Shown here: positions 27,517 through 36,686 of the stretch, in pieces
Numbering within the stretch: position 1 is the stretch's first letter
Layout of the letters: each line of letters begins with the position of its first letter
The notes under the pieces: generated by a model
Database searches by the model: none
What the model was told of the DNA's origin: nothing
What the model saw: only the letters and a program-made list of their open reading frames with translations
Assembly (NCBI GenBank): GCA_002503825.1
Contig: DASP01000012.1
Location: 94,103 to 158,102, forward strand
Length of the DNA: 64,000 nucleotides
From: Methanoregulaceae archaeon UBA467
GTDB lineage: Archaea > Halobacteriota > Methanomicrobia > Methanomicrobiales > Methanospirillaceae
Reading direction: 5' to 3'
Program-made: the position numbers and the translations under genes

Positions 27517-28360
27517 CGCCATATCCAGATTCGGGGACAGCATCTACCAGCACGGCCATCACAACGACCGGATTTACCTGATGAAACTGTCAACCGCGGA
27601 TGTCCCTGACATTATTTACTTTTTTGAGGATATATCGCAGAAAAACAGGTACTCTAAAATTTTTGTCAAGGTTCCCGCTTCTGCAGGAACCGGGTTCCTG
27701 AGTCGCGGCTACCAGGTAGAGGCCAGAATTCCCGGGTTTTACCGGGGTCTGGAAGACGGTCTTTTCATGGCCAGGTACCTCGATGACCGGAGGGGCCTGG
27801 AAGGCGATATGAACAAAATCCGCGGAATTATCAGGGAGAGCGTACAAAAGGCAGAAGAGTACCGGCGACGGGATCTTTCCGGGGGATATACGCTGCAGGC
27901 GTGCGGAAACGATGATGCAGATGAAATTGCCGATCTCTACGGCCGTGTTTTTGAGTCTTACCCTTTTCCAATCGATGATCCAGGGTATATCAGGGAAACC
28001 ATGCAGGACAATTTCCGGTATTTCTCGGTCATGAAGGACGGGGAGATCGTGGCAGTCGCTTCCACCGAGATGAACAGGCAGGATAAAAACGTTGAGATGA
28101 CGGACTTTGCCACGGACCCGCGGCACGCCGGCCTGAACCTGGCCGGCCACCTGCTCGAACTGATGGAGCGTGAAATGAGGGATGACGGGATGAAGCTCGC
28201 ATTCACTATCTGCAGGTCCCTTTCCGTCCCGATGAATATCACGTTTGCCAGGGCAGGATACCGCTATGTGGGAACGCTCCTGAACAATACCAATATCTGC
28301 GGCTCATTTGAAAGCATGAATGTATGGTTTAAAACAATTGATAACGGTATAAACGCCTGA
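27509..28360 (+). CDS. ablB: Beta-lysine N6-acetyltransferase
   Basis: A 283-residue GNAT acetyltransferase that acetylates beta-lysine with acetyl-CoA. Residues 1-130 form the AblB-specific N-terminal domain (KIFVKVPASAGTGFLSRGYQ). The GNAT core follows from about 135, with the acetyl-CoA region DFATDPRHAGLNLAGHLL near 208. The start chosen is ATG 27509, overlapping the end of ablA, since an upstream frame extension lies wholly inside ablA. The pair is a standard osmolyte operon in methanogens. Confidence 0.93.
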   Translation: MSDAISRFGDSIYQHGHHNDRIYLMKLSTADVPDIIYFFEDISQKNRYSKIFVKVPASAGTGFLSRGYQVEARIPGFYRGLEDGLFMARYLDDRRGLEGDMNKIRGIIRESVQKAEEYRRRDLSGGYTLQACGNDDADEIADLYGRVFESYPFPIDDPGYIRETMQDNFRYFSVMKDGEIVAVASTEMNRQDKNVEMTDFATDPRHAGLNLAGHLLELMEREMRDDGMKLAFTICRSLSVPMNITFARAGYRYVGTLLNNTNICGSFESMNVWFKTIDNGINA

Positions 28361-28755
28361 AAATGAGAATTTCATTAAAATCTTTTTCATACGCCAGGAT
28401 TATCAGTATATCGGGAATTGTGCCGGAATGAACCGCCCGGGGATTGTAATACTATAAAATGAGAAAAGTCCGGTATCGCACTGAAACCAGGGGTTTCCGG
28501 AGAACCTGTCCATACCGCCAGCCTTTGAGTTCATGTCTGGCATATGGGTCAGAGTTTTTACGTATTTCCGGATACGGATGCATGACAGCGGTGAAGCGAA
28601 ATGCTGAAATTTTTTATTTGAGAGGATGTGCAAACCTGAATTTTTTGGCTGCTTGTGCATTTCACCTGGAATTATTCCGGAAAAATTGAATGGAAATCAG
28701 ATATCCGGATTTACGTGAGGTAATGAAATCCGGCGGTGTAATATCCGGGGCATCC
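28361..28755. other. Intergenic region between ablB and cyanase gene
   Basis: Convergent gene ends flank this stretch. Overlapping 76- and 85-codon frames have no recognisable content. Some AT-rich segments (28590-28660) are present. I see no RNA or repeat. Confidence 0.3.
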
Positions 28756-29199
28756 CTACCATTTTTTATAGGGAAGGAATTTTCCATTCAATTCTATAAC
28801 TACTCTGTCTCCTTTGGGATCCTCCTTTTTCCTGATGTCTATCTCGAAGTCGATTGCACTCATGATTCCATCGCCAAACATCTCATGGACGATTGATTTC
28901 ATCGGAACGCCATAAATGGCCATAATCTCATACAGCCTGTAGATGAGCGGATCTGTCGGGACGGTAGTTGAGAGGGCACCTTTATACGGGCATTCCTGGA
29001 GCAGTCTGCCGCATTCGGGATCCAGTCCGAGAATTGCGACGACTTTTTCCGACTCCTCTTTGCTCATACTTGCCTGGCCATGGAGAGCTGATGCTACCCA
29101 GACCTTATGTTTTCCAATCTTTCGTGCAATTTCCTCAAATGTGAGATTCTTCTGACGCATTGCATCGATGATCTTTTCAGTACATTCTTCTCGTTTCAA
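28756..29199 (-). CDS. cynS: Cyanate hydratase (cyanase)
   Basis: A 147-residue cyanase that converts cyanate and bicarbonate to CO2 and ammonia. Residues about 5-75 are the helix-turn-helix-like N-terminal domain. The C-terminal domain holds the catalytic set: Arg and Glu in YRLYEIMAIYG (corresponding to R96 and E99 of E. coli) and Ser in GDGIMSAIDF (S122). The frame could begin at GTG 29211, but that codon overlaps the perfect Shine-Dalgarno GGAGGTGA; TTG 29199, eight bases after it, is the better start. Cyanase is a patchy, probably acquired trait in methanogens. Confidence 0.92.
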   Translation of the reverse strand: MKREECTEKIIDAMRQKNLTFEEIARKIGKHKVWVASALHGQASMSKEESEKVVAILGLDPECGRLLQECPYKGALSTTVPTDPLIYRLYEIMAIYGVPMKSIVHEMFGDGIMSAIDFEIDIRKKEDPKGDRVVIELNGKFLPYKKW

Positions 29200-29216
29200 C
29201 CTTTTCTTCACCTCCT
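29200..29216 (-). promoter_or_regulatory. Ribosome binding site that decides the cyanase start
   Basis: On the minus strand AAGGAGGTGA precedes TTG 29199 by eight bases, while the first possible start (GTG 29211) lies inside it. This argues for the TTG start. Confidence 0.6.
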
Positions 29217-29587
29217 TTTACTAAGAAAGAAGTATCCTTCCATCATTTATATAATTTTTTATTTTGAATTGTTAAATTATGAAATGCGACGGAACAATGA
29301 ATCGTGAAGGCACCAGGGGATACCACGGCAATCCTGACGGAAGCAGCACCCTTGTTCGCAGAAAGTATGATATGTGAACAATCCTGTTTTATTTTTCACG
29401 CATTATTTCCAGGTACTTGTAGATACGGTCAATATAATATCCCACAAAATCGCCTTTTCTACCAGACATTACGACGCGAAAGGGATTATCTGATAGATAT
29501 ATAAGAATCTGAAGATTAAATCATCCGGAATCCGGACTGACATTTGCAGACGCGAAAAGTGTTGCAGGACTGCATCGCCTGATCCCT
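29217..29587. other. Intergenic region upstream of cyanase gene
   Basis: AT-rich sequence (29235-29280) is the probable cyanase promoter, with TATA-like elements on the minus strand. The rest, to the kinase stop at 29588, shows no supported gene; a 66-codon frame at 29304 has no features. Confidence 0.3.
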
Positions 29588-31858
29588 TTACTCTTCCGTT
29601 CCACACGTGAAAAAGAACGTCGTCCCCTTGCCGGGCGTTGATTCCACCCAGATTTTACCGCCATGCAGTTCGATAATCCGGTGCACAATGGCGAGGCCGA
29701 CCCCGGTCCCTTCGTATTCCCCGGCATCATGCAGTCTCTGGAACACCCCGAAGATCTTGTCTGCATACTTCATGTCAAACCCGATACCGTTATCCCGGAT
29801 AAAAAAGACCGGCCGGCCGTCCTGTTCGATAAAGCCGATCTCCACCTCAGGGTGCTCACATGTGCATGTGAACTTGATGGCATTTGAGAGGAGGTTGGTA
29901 AACACCTGCCTGAAAAGGACCGGGTCCCCGTGACAGGGCGGCAGGTCGCCAATGATAAACTCCATCTTCTCGGTGTCGGGATCGCTCCTGAGGTCCTGGA
30001 GGATCTCGCGGATAAGCGATGCAGGATATATCGTAGTTTTCTGCAGCGATCGCTGCCCCAGCTTTGAGAAACTAAGGAGGTCATCGATCAGCCGGCCCAT
30101 ATCGTGGGCATTCGTACGCATGAGTTCAAGGTATCGCCTGTCCTTTTCCGGGATCCCGGGGAGCTCCTGCAACAGGATGGAGGAGTATCCCGAGATCGCC
30201 CTGAGCGGGGCCCTCAAATCATGCGAGACCGAATAGGTGAACGACTCCAGGTTCCGGTTCACTTCCGTGAGCTGACGGGTACGGTCGGCTACCCTCTGCT
30301 CAAGCTCGTTGTTAAGATCTGAGATCTCATTTTCTATCTGCTTGAGGCGGGTGATGTCATTGCCGATGGAGAGCATCCCGGTGAGATTTCCCTCGTCGTC
30401 ATAAAGGGGCTGATTGGTCCAGGATATCCATATCCGGCTCCCGTCTTTTTTCGTGTTCTCGTTCTCGCTCACCTCGTACCTGTCTGAATGGAGGATGATG
30501 TCATGGATTTTGGCCCTGAGGTCCATGCCACGGCTGTCGGTCGCGGGCACAATCGTCCCTATGAGGTTCTTCCCCAGAATCTCCTCTTTTGTATACCCGA
30601 AAAATTTCTGGGCATACTGGTTGATGAAGGTGACATTTCCCGAGGTATCGAACCGGAGGATAATACTGTTGGCGCTCTGCACGAGGGTGCGGTAGTTTTC
30701 TTCGCTTTCCCTGAGTTCCACGATCATGGTTTTTAACCGGGAGACCATGGTCGATACGCTCTCTCCGAGCCGGACCAGGTCTTCACCGAGAGGCAGGGAA
30801 AGGGGGTGGTCGAGGTCGCCGGCTGCAATGATGTCCACGTCCTCCACCATTCTCGTGATGGGGCGGGTAAGGCTCCGGATCGTGAGAAATGCAAGAAACG
30901 CACAGAGAATAAGCAGCATTGCCCCGAGCGAGATGTAAAAGGTTACACTGGAGGCAACGGCCTGTCGTATGGGAAGGTCGGAATACTCAAGCTCGATTAT
31001 CCGGCTCACATCAGACCCGTAGCGCTCGTCTTTTAAGTCGATGAACAGGTACCGGGTGGTGGCGCCCAACGTGCCGGGGATCTCGATGGTGGTCCGGTTC
31101 GCAAGGATACCTGTCAGCAGATCCTTTTTCGCAGGGTCGGTGATCTCGACCGATGAGTCATTGATCCGCTCCCGGAGCGTGGTTTCATAGACGTGGACCT
31201 CGTCAAGGTATGGGTTGGACTGCTCCACCTGCCGGATGAGGTCCCTGTCGAGGTACCGGAAACTTCCCGCCGTAAGATCCTTTAGTGTAAGGCCGAGTTC
31301 CAGGACATACCGGTGATCCGGGGTCGGCATATACGCAAACTTTTTCAGCGCACCGGTGCTTTTCTCACTCACGATCCGGTCAGGGAAGATCCCTTCACTG
31401 TTCCGGATCCCGTCCAGGTACTCTACAAAATAGGGGGCAAATTCACGAAAATCCAGGCCGACCTCGGGGGCGTAGGTGGAATAGACAATGGTGGCGTTCT
31501 CATCGATGACATAAAGCTCAATCTCCCCGCCAAGCGCCGATTTGACTGATTCCAGGTCCATTTTTGAGGGGTCTCTTCCGGAACGTTCATATTCTTCCAT
31601 AAAACAGGGAAACGACTCCACCATCCGGCGGTTCAGGCTTTCATCATAGATGCGGATCCCTTCTTCCTTGGTTGAAAAGACTACCGCGAGGTTGTTCTCG
31701 GTCTGCAATTCCAGCGCCAGGGCATTCTCCTGCATGGTATGCTCCGTCACCATGTAACTGATACAGATAATACCGGCTACCGCGATTATCAGGATAAGGA
31801 AAATGGCACCGATCAGGTAAGTGGAGAAAGGATACCCCCCATGACATTGTTGTTTCAT
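29588..31858 (-). CDS. Sensor histidine kinase with extracellular sensor, HAMP and PAS domains
   Basis: A 756-residue membrane kinase. Helix 1 (about 13-36) and helix 2 (about 305-328) bracket a roughly 265-residue extracytoplasmic domain with Cache-like features (ELYVIDENATIVYSTYAPEVG). A HAMP segment (about 329-380), a PAS domain (about 390-505, NIILRFDTSGNVTFINQYA), HisKA (YSVSHDLRAPLRAISGYSS, about 555) and HATPase (FIRDNGIGFDM, then GTGVGLAIVHRIIELHGG) follow. All catalytic boxes are intact. No regulator is adjacent. It probably senses a small extracellular ligand. Confidence 0.9.
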   Translation of the reverse strand: MKQQCHGGYPFSTYLIGAIFLILIIAVAGIICISYMVTEHTMQENALALELQTENNLAVVFSTKEEGIRIYDESLNRRMVESFPCFMEEYERSGRDPSKMDLESVKSALGGEIELYVIDENATIVYSTYAPEVGLDFREFAPYFVEYLDGIRNSEGIFPDRIVSEKSTGALKKFAYMPTPDHRYVLELGLTLKDLTAGSFRYLDRDLIRQVEQSNPYLDEVHVYETTLRERINDSSVEITDPAKKDLLTGILANRTTIEIPGTLGATTRYLFIDLKDERYGSDVSRIIELEYSDLPIRQAVASSVTFYISLGAMLLILCAFLAFLTIRSLTRPITRMVEDVDIIAAGDLDHPLSLPLGEDLVRLGESVSTMVSRLKTMIVELRESEENYRTLVQSANSIILRFDTSGNVTFINQYAQKFFGYTKEEILGKNLIGTIVPATDSRGMDLRAKIHDIILHSDRYEVSENENTKKDGSRIWISWTNQPLYDDEGNLTGMLSIGNDITRLKQIENEISDLNNELEQRVADRTRQLTEVNRNLESFTYSVSHDLRAPLRAISGYSSILLQELPGIPEKDRRYLELMRTNAHDMGRLIDDLLSFSKLGQRSLQKTTIYPASLIREILQDLRSDPDTEKMEFIIGDLPPCHGDPVLFRQVFTNLLSNAIKFTCTCEHPEVEIGFIEQDGRPVFFIRDNGIGFDMKYADKIFGVFQRLHDAGEYEGTGVGLAIVHRIIELHGGKIWVESTPGKGTTFFFTCGTEE

Positions 31859-32351
31859 CCGGCCCCGTTAACTAATATTATCTGGTGAGAGGGGGAACAT
31901 GATACTTTGCCCGGAAGACTTCGAGGGGCCGTGTGAGGCTTAGCGATACGTTTCCTTTATTTTGGTTATATCAGCTTTTTTTCGATAAAATTTGCTGGTT
32001 TTTGCGATTTTTGTTATTTATCCCGGAATCCCCCTTAAAAATGCCCCTGCAGATTGTCTTTACCCGAAGATCCCGCATGTGATCAATCTGGAACCCTGCT
32101 GCTTCCCGGCCGGACCACATTACGCTGATAAAAGGTTTAATTAATCCCCTGATTATGATTTTTTCAAAAAATGGGGGTTTAGGATGTTACGTGGAGATAT
32201 ACTGCGAATCGCAGGGAGAGACGCAGAAATATTAGGATATACCGGCAGAGAGAGCATTACAGTGACGTGGCCATGATGGATTGCTCCGCTTTTCAAGCTT
32301 CATTTACCGCACAACAGAACCATTATCCCGTTTCTCTGCCCAGCTGATTAC
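31859..32351. other. Intergenic region between kinase and alkD-like gene
   Basis: A 493-bp gap upstream of two divergent genes. It has T-rich stretches (31975-32020) and an AT-rich patch (32135-32165) likely to be promoters. No gene, RNA or repeat is seen. Confidence 0.3.
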
Positions 32352-33065
32352 ATGAACCCTGTCATCGCTGCCATCAGGAAGGAGTTACAGGAGAACGCCG
32401 ACCCTGTTACCCGTGAATCGTCCAGGAGGTTCTTTAAAGACGAGATAAAATGCTATGGCATAAAGACCGCAACGGTGACGGCGATTGCAAAGAAGTACTG
32501 GAAGGACGTGAAATCCCGTAATAAGGAGGAGATCTTTTCGTTATGCGAAGAACTCTACCGTTCAGGCTGCATGGAGGAATCCTTTATTGTCTCGACCTGG
32601 GCTCATGCCCTCTCTGACCGGTTCGAGCCCGGGGACCTGGCAGTGTTCGAGCGCTGGATCGATACCTGGATCACCAACTGGGCTTCCTGCGACGGTTTCT
32701 GCAACCATGCGATGGGAGATTTCTTCATGAAATACCCGGACCGGATCGCGGACCTTAAACGATGGGCTGTGTCGCCGAACAGGTGGATGCGCCGTGCAGC
32801 ATGTGTATCACTTATTGTGCCGGCGAAACACGGGGAGTTTCTTCCAGAGGTGTTTGAAATTGCAGACATTGTACTGACCGACCCGGATGACATGGTGCAG
32901 AAGGGGTACGGGTGGATGCTGAAGGAAGCGAGCCGGAAGCATACCGGTGAAGTGTTCGGCTATGTCATGAGGAATAAAAAAGTGATGCCCCGGACTGCGT
33001 TGCGGTATGCAATTGAGCTGATGCCAAAGGACCTGAAGGCAGATGCGATGAAGAAGGACTGGTAA
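32352..33065 (+). CDS. AlkD-like DNA alkylation repair protein
   Basis: A 237-residue all-helical HEAT-repeat protein of the AlkC/AlkD family. It has the family entry VTRESSRRFFKDEIKCYGIKT (split as VTRESSRRFF and KCYGIKT) and the middle WASCDGFCNHAMGDF and WAVSPNRWMRRAACVSLI. The tryptophans and the aspartate in WASCD correspond to the region that recognises positively charged alkylated bases in AlkD glycosylases. It probably removes bulky or N3/N7-alkylated purines without base flipping. It stands alone. Confidence 0.85.
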   Translation: MNPVIAAIRKELQENADPVTRESSRRFFKDEIKCYGIKTATVTAIAKKYWKDVKSRNKEEIFSLCEELYRSGCMEESFIVSTWAHALSDRFEPGDLAVFERWIDTWITNWASCDGFCNHAMGDFFMKYPDRIADLKRWAVSPNRWMRRAACVSLIVPAKHGEFLPEVFEIADIVLTDPDDMVQKGYGWMLKEASRKHTGEVFGYVMRNKKVMPRTALRYAIELMPKDLKADAMKKDW

Positions 33066-33239
33066 ACTCAGTCTTTTGATGCCTGAACCCGGAATATCTG
33101 CACATCCTGCCGGGAGTACGTCGACCCGGATAACCGTACTTGTTACATTTGCGGAAAACCCGCGAAATAAAGATATGAATCCTGAAACGGCGTGAAAACA
33201 ATGGCCTGATCTTTCCCTTTCAGAGGGGGTATACCTCCC

Positions 33240-33728
33240 TTATCCGGCCAGAAGCACCGTTCCAATCCACAGGAGGACCAGCACAACCGGGAACAGAAGG
33301 TCCCAGGCAAGGATTGTTCCTGTATTAAGCTCGGACACATTTCCGTGAGCCTTTGTCTCCCAGATGTGCCCGAGTCCGGCGCAGAACAGGAAGACCCCTG
33401 CCATGATAATAGTCGCCAGCCAGAAGCCGTCCCTGACAACAAAGCAGCAGAGCCCGGAAATCCCCATGCCCAGGCTGGCGAACGCAATCTCTCGCTGGAA
33501 CGGGCTGCCGGCCGGCCAGCCTATCCGCCGGGCAACCTCATCTGCCACGAAGAAGTGCCCCATGAACCCATAGATTCCCCCGATGCCGATCCCGATTACC
33601 AGGCACCAGAGGAGGAGGGTGGAGATTACAATACCCATGCTCACCGGTTGTACTGCGAAAAAAGCGAGATTCGCAGCGGTCACGAGAATAATGCCGATGA
33701 CGATCCATGCCTGGTACGGAAGTTTCAT
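33240..33728 (-). CDS. Small integral membrane protein (DUF6790-like)
   Basis: A 162-residue protein with about five hydrophobic helices. The central motif DEVARRIGWPAGSPFQREIAFASLGMGI (residues about 63-90, quoted in part: RIGWPAGSPFQ and REIAFASLG) is characteristic of a small membrane family seen in methanogens and bacteria, here called DUF6790-like. Function unknown. The gene is alone; its stop lies 175 nt from the convergent alkD-like gene. Confidence 0.65.
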   Translation of the reverse strand: MKLPYQAWIVIGIILVTAANLAFFAVQPVSMGIVISTLLLWCLVIGIGIGGIYGFMGHFFVADEVARRIGWPAGSPFQREIAFASLGMGISGLCCFVVRDGFWLATIIMAGVFLFCAGLGHIWETKAHGNVSELNTGTILAWDLLFPVVLVLLWIGTVLLAG

Positions 33729-33994
33729 ACACCGGAGATGTGCGTTTAAGGGTTTTTACCTTTCTCTTCCAGTAGGGGCAGGCCCATACATGGGTTATAT
33801 CCCGGCCGGATATCACCTCGTTGTGATTTGAACGAATGTACCCGGGTCCCTGAAACGATGATGCATTATTGAAGGGATTTCGAATTACGATGAAATTGTC
33901 TCATACCGCAGAGAGGGCCGGGTCTGACGAACCGGTATCCGCTCTCCCCCAGATATAAAATTTCTTAAAATCTCCCGCCGGTAACATTCATTCA

Positions 33995-35305
33995 ATGACT
34001 CTGCCGGACACCTGTGAAGAAACTGTTTTGCACAAGGTCTGGTGGAAGATCCTCCCGTTCGTGTTCGTCCTCTTTATGATCAACATGCTGGACCGGGTCA
34101 ATATCGGGTATACGGCTCTCGGGATGAATGCCGATCTCGGTATTGATCCTTCTACCTTCGGGCTGATATCAGGTATTTTTTTCATCGGGTATTTCCTCTT
34201 TGAGATCCCGAGCAACCAGATCCTTTCCCGGGTCGGGGCCCGCCTCTGGCTTGCCCGGATCATGGTAAGCTGGGGGATCATCGTCGTTATCATGGCATTT
34301 GTCCAGACGTCACTCCAGCTGGGGATCCTCCGGTTTTGTCTCGGTGTTGCCGAGGCAGGTTTTTTCCCGGGGATCATCCTGTACCTCTCCTTCTGGTGCA
34401 CGAAAGAAGGTATAGCCAAAAGTTACGCGGTGTTTATTGCCGCGATGCCGGTGGTCCTTGTCATCGGGTCACCTGTCACGACCTGGATCATCCAGTTCGC
34501 GGACTGGTTCGGGATCGCGGGATGGAGATGGGTATTTATTATCCAGGGACTGCTCGCGGTGATTGCAGGGATCTATACGTTCATCCTACTTCCAAGCGTT
34601 CCGGCTGCCGCCCGGTGGCTGAATTCTGCTGAAAAAGAGTGGCTGAAAAAGACGCTTGATACCGAAGAGGTCAGGAATGAAACTCCCCTGCGTATCCTGT
34701 TCCGGCAGCTCGTGCGGGACCGGAGGGTCCTGGTCCTGACGCTCTGCCTTTTCCTTGTGTATCTCGCCCTGTTCGGGATCGTCTTCTGGCTGCCGCAGAT
34801 CGTCCGGTCGTTCGAGAAGACAATGCCGGTGTTTTACATCGGCATTCTTCTCATGGTGCCGTATGCTGCAGCGACCATTGTCATGTTCCTGTGGGGGAGG
34901 CATTCCGACCGGACCAGGGAGCGGGTCTACCATGTCGTCCTGCCCGTCGTCGTGGCTGCCGTGGCATTAGGCGCCGATGCACTGGTCGCTGATTCCGCAC
35001 TTTCCATGATCTTCCTCGGAATTGCACTTATCGCTCTCTTTTCGGCCATTCCCCCGTTCTGGGCGATCGTGATTGCCACCATTCTGCCCGGGCTCCGTCC
35101 TGCCGGGACAGCGTTTATCAACTCGTTTGCCTCGCTCGGGAGTTTTGCAGGACCGGTGATATTCGGCATCTTTGTACAGCAGTCGAACCAGTATGATGAG
35201 GTCCCGGGGCTGGCCGCGCTTGGCGGAGCACTGGTCCTCTGCTGTTGTCTCCTGCTGTTTTCAGGAAAAGAACTGAAAGCCCGCTCTATTGATATTCCTC
35301 CGTAA
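33995..35305 (+). CDS. MFS transporter of the anion:cation symporter family
   Basis: A 436-residue, twelve-helix MFS permease. LPFVFVLFMINMLDRVNIG (about 26-44) and FFIGYFLFEIPSNQILSRVG are the usual ACS-family signatures, and GWRWVFIIQGLLAV is the mid-protein motif. Bacterial relatives import organic acids such as hexuronates, tartrate or phthalate with protons. Such carriers are uncommon in hydrogenotrophic methanogens, so recent acquisition is plausible. A TATA-like AGATATAAAATTTC (33950-33963) lies upstream. Confidence 0.85.
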   Translation: MTLPDTCEETVLHKVWWKILPFVFVLFMINMLDRVNIGYTALGMNADLGIDPSTFGLISGIFFIGYFLFEIPSNQILSRVGARLWLARIMVSWGIIVVIMAFVQTSLQLGILRFCLGVAEAGFFPGIILYLSFWCTKEGIAKSYAVFIAAMPVVLVIGSPVTTWIIQFADWFGIAGWRWVFIIQGLLAVIAGIYTFILLPSVPAAARWLNSAEKEWLKKTLDTEEVRNETPLRILFRQLVRDRRVLVLTLCLFLVYLALFGIVFWLPQIVRSFEKTMPVFYIGILLMVPYAAATIVMFLWGRHSDRTRERVYHVVLPVVVAAVALGADALVADSALSMIFLGIALIALFSAIPPFWAIVIATILPGLRPAGTAFINSFASLGSFAGPVIFGIFVQQSNQYDEVPGLAALGGALVLCCCLLLFSGKELKARSIDIPP

Positions 35306-35525
35306 TATCTGAGCATTGACATGATAAGACCGGGAATGCAGGGAACGGCCTGGTGATGAGCGGGATACATGCCGGCAGAGTATGTCCGGCGCCCATGGAT
35401 CAGAGGCCGGGGGGTCAGGGGATGTACCGCATGCTGCCGGCGGAAATGAGTGAGGTATTCCTGACCATGCCTGTATCTCGCAGGAATTTCCCGGATTATT
35501 CAGAAAATCGCCGGATTACAAGAGG

Positions 35526-35533
35526 ATTTATAT
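35526..35533 (+). promoter_or_regulatory. TATA box of the 53-residue basic protein
   Basis: GATTTATATCC around this position lies 24-28 nt before the ATG at 35557, so the message would be leaderless and the small frame is likely expressed. Confidence 0.5.
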
Positions 35534-35556
35534 CCTGACGATGTGAACAGTACCTC

Positions 35557-35718
35557 ATGAAAGAGAAGGGAACTTCAAGAGGCAAAAGCCGGAAAGAAGA
35601 GAGCCCGGCCGGAACAGCAGCTGCAGGACCTGACGGAAAAGTCGCCCAGGCAAAGCCTGCCGAGCTGACTGCAAAAGAGAAGATCGCCGCCAACCAGAAG
35701 AACAAGCGAAGAAAATAA
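35557..35718 (+). CDS. Very small basic protein (53 residues)
   Basis: The frame encodes 53 residues, about one quarter Lys and Arg, with Ala/Gly/Pro in the middle and a KNKRRK end. It has no cysteines or hydrophobic segment and should be largely disordered. Support comes from the well-spaced TATA box and clean codon usage. A DNA- or RNA-binding role is an inference from charge only. It is too short for most gene finders. Confidence 0.55.
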   Translation: MKEKGTSRGKSRKEESPAGTAAAGPDGKVAQAKPAELTAKEKIAANQKNKRRK

Positions 35719-35890
35719 GGACGCACAGGGAAATGCTACCGGCTATCCGGTAACCATTGCTCTTCTATTTTTAGATCGTTGTGCCGGTCCCGGCATGTAA
35801 GCATACTATCATTAGGCGTGTATACCCTTGGGTAAATTTCGGATCCGGGAGCAGGTTAATCCGCCTTTGCATTGTAACAAGTCAAACTGC

Positions 35891-36517
35891 TTATTTCCGG
35901 GCATACATATACCGGAGCAGGTGCGTATGCCTGCCCTCCGCCCCGTGTTCTTCCGGATCCTCCATCAGGCCGGTTTCGAGGACCTCAAGGGCCTGGAACC
36001 CTGATACCAGATCCTCAGTTGTATAATAGTGGACCTCGCGTCCCGGCTTGCTCCCGAATGTGTGCTCCTCGACCATCCTGCCCCTGCCATAACCTGGCTC
36101 CTTCTCCGGGAACACCGCGAAGAACATCACACCGCCATCCTTCAGCTGGTCCCGGCATTTCTGCAGGAATTCCATCCGTTCTTTCTTCCTGAAGAGGTGG
36201 AGAACATTGAAACAGCAGATGGCATCATACACCGAATCGTCAAAGGGCATATCAGATACCGACCCGTGGTGATACCGTATTCCCTGGGCATTTTGCCGTG
36301 CAAAGTTCACAGCCGTCGTTGAGATCTCTATACCGGTGACGGAAAAACCTGCCCTGGCAAACGCTTCTGCATTGCGGCCATACCCGGATCCCGGTACAAG
36401 AACCTCACGCACCCCGGCTTTTTTGAAAAGTTCGATCGCGTACGTCGCGGTCCTGCTCGGGGAATCGCCCCATATCCTACCCTCATCGCGGAAACGCTCC
36501 TCCCAGAAGGTGTTCAT
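35891..36517 (-). CDS. Class I SAM-dependent methyltransferase (TPMT/TehB-like)
   Basis: A 208-residue methyltransferase. NTFWEERFRDEGRIWGDSPS is the typical start of this group; the SAM loop VLVPGSGYGRNAEAFA lies at about 39-54 and the acidic strand-2 end is in VTGIEIS. FNVLHLF (about 104) and GGVMFFAVF (about 127) are later core strands. The frame continues five codons upstream to a GTG at 36532, but the ATG at 36517 fits the family better. Relatives methylate thiols, tellurite or small metabolites; the substrate here is unknown. Confidence 0.8.
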   Translation of the reverse strand: MNTFWEERFRDEGRIWGDSPSRTATYAIELFKKAGVREVLVPGSGYGRNAEAFARAGFSVTGIEISTTAVNFARQNAQGIRYHHGSVSDMPFDDSVYDAICCFNVLHLFRKKERMEFLQKCRDQLKDGGVMFFAVFPEKEPGYGRGRMVEEHTFGSKPGREVHYYTTEDLVSGFQALEVLETGLMEDPEEHGAEGRHTHLLRYMYARK

Positions 36518-36629
36518 CCATGAGATGTGCACGTTCAGGGAAAAGTACCTGCCGTAGGTCCCGGGAGATCCCGTTGGAATTTAAGTGCCTGAAGGAACGA
36601 AAGGATAGCCCGATATTTCCACCAGAGCC

Positions 36630-36677
36630 AAAAAAAAAAACAAGTATGTAAGAGTTGGTCCTCGCCAACCTTTTTTT
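36630..36677 (-). terminator. Hairpin with T-runs on both sides
   Basis: GTTGG-TCCTCG-CCAAC (36654-36669) is flanked by eleven A residues (36630-36640) on one side and seven T residues (36671-36677) on the other. Read on the minus strand it ends the transcript of the exported protein; read on the plus strand it also has the form of a terminator. Confidence 0.6.
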
Positions 36678-36686
36678 CCCGGGACC

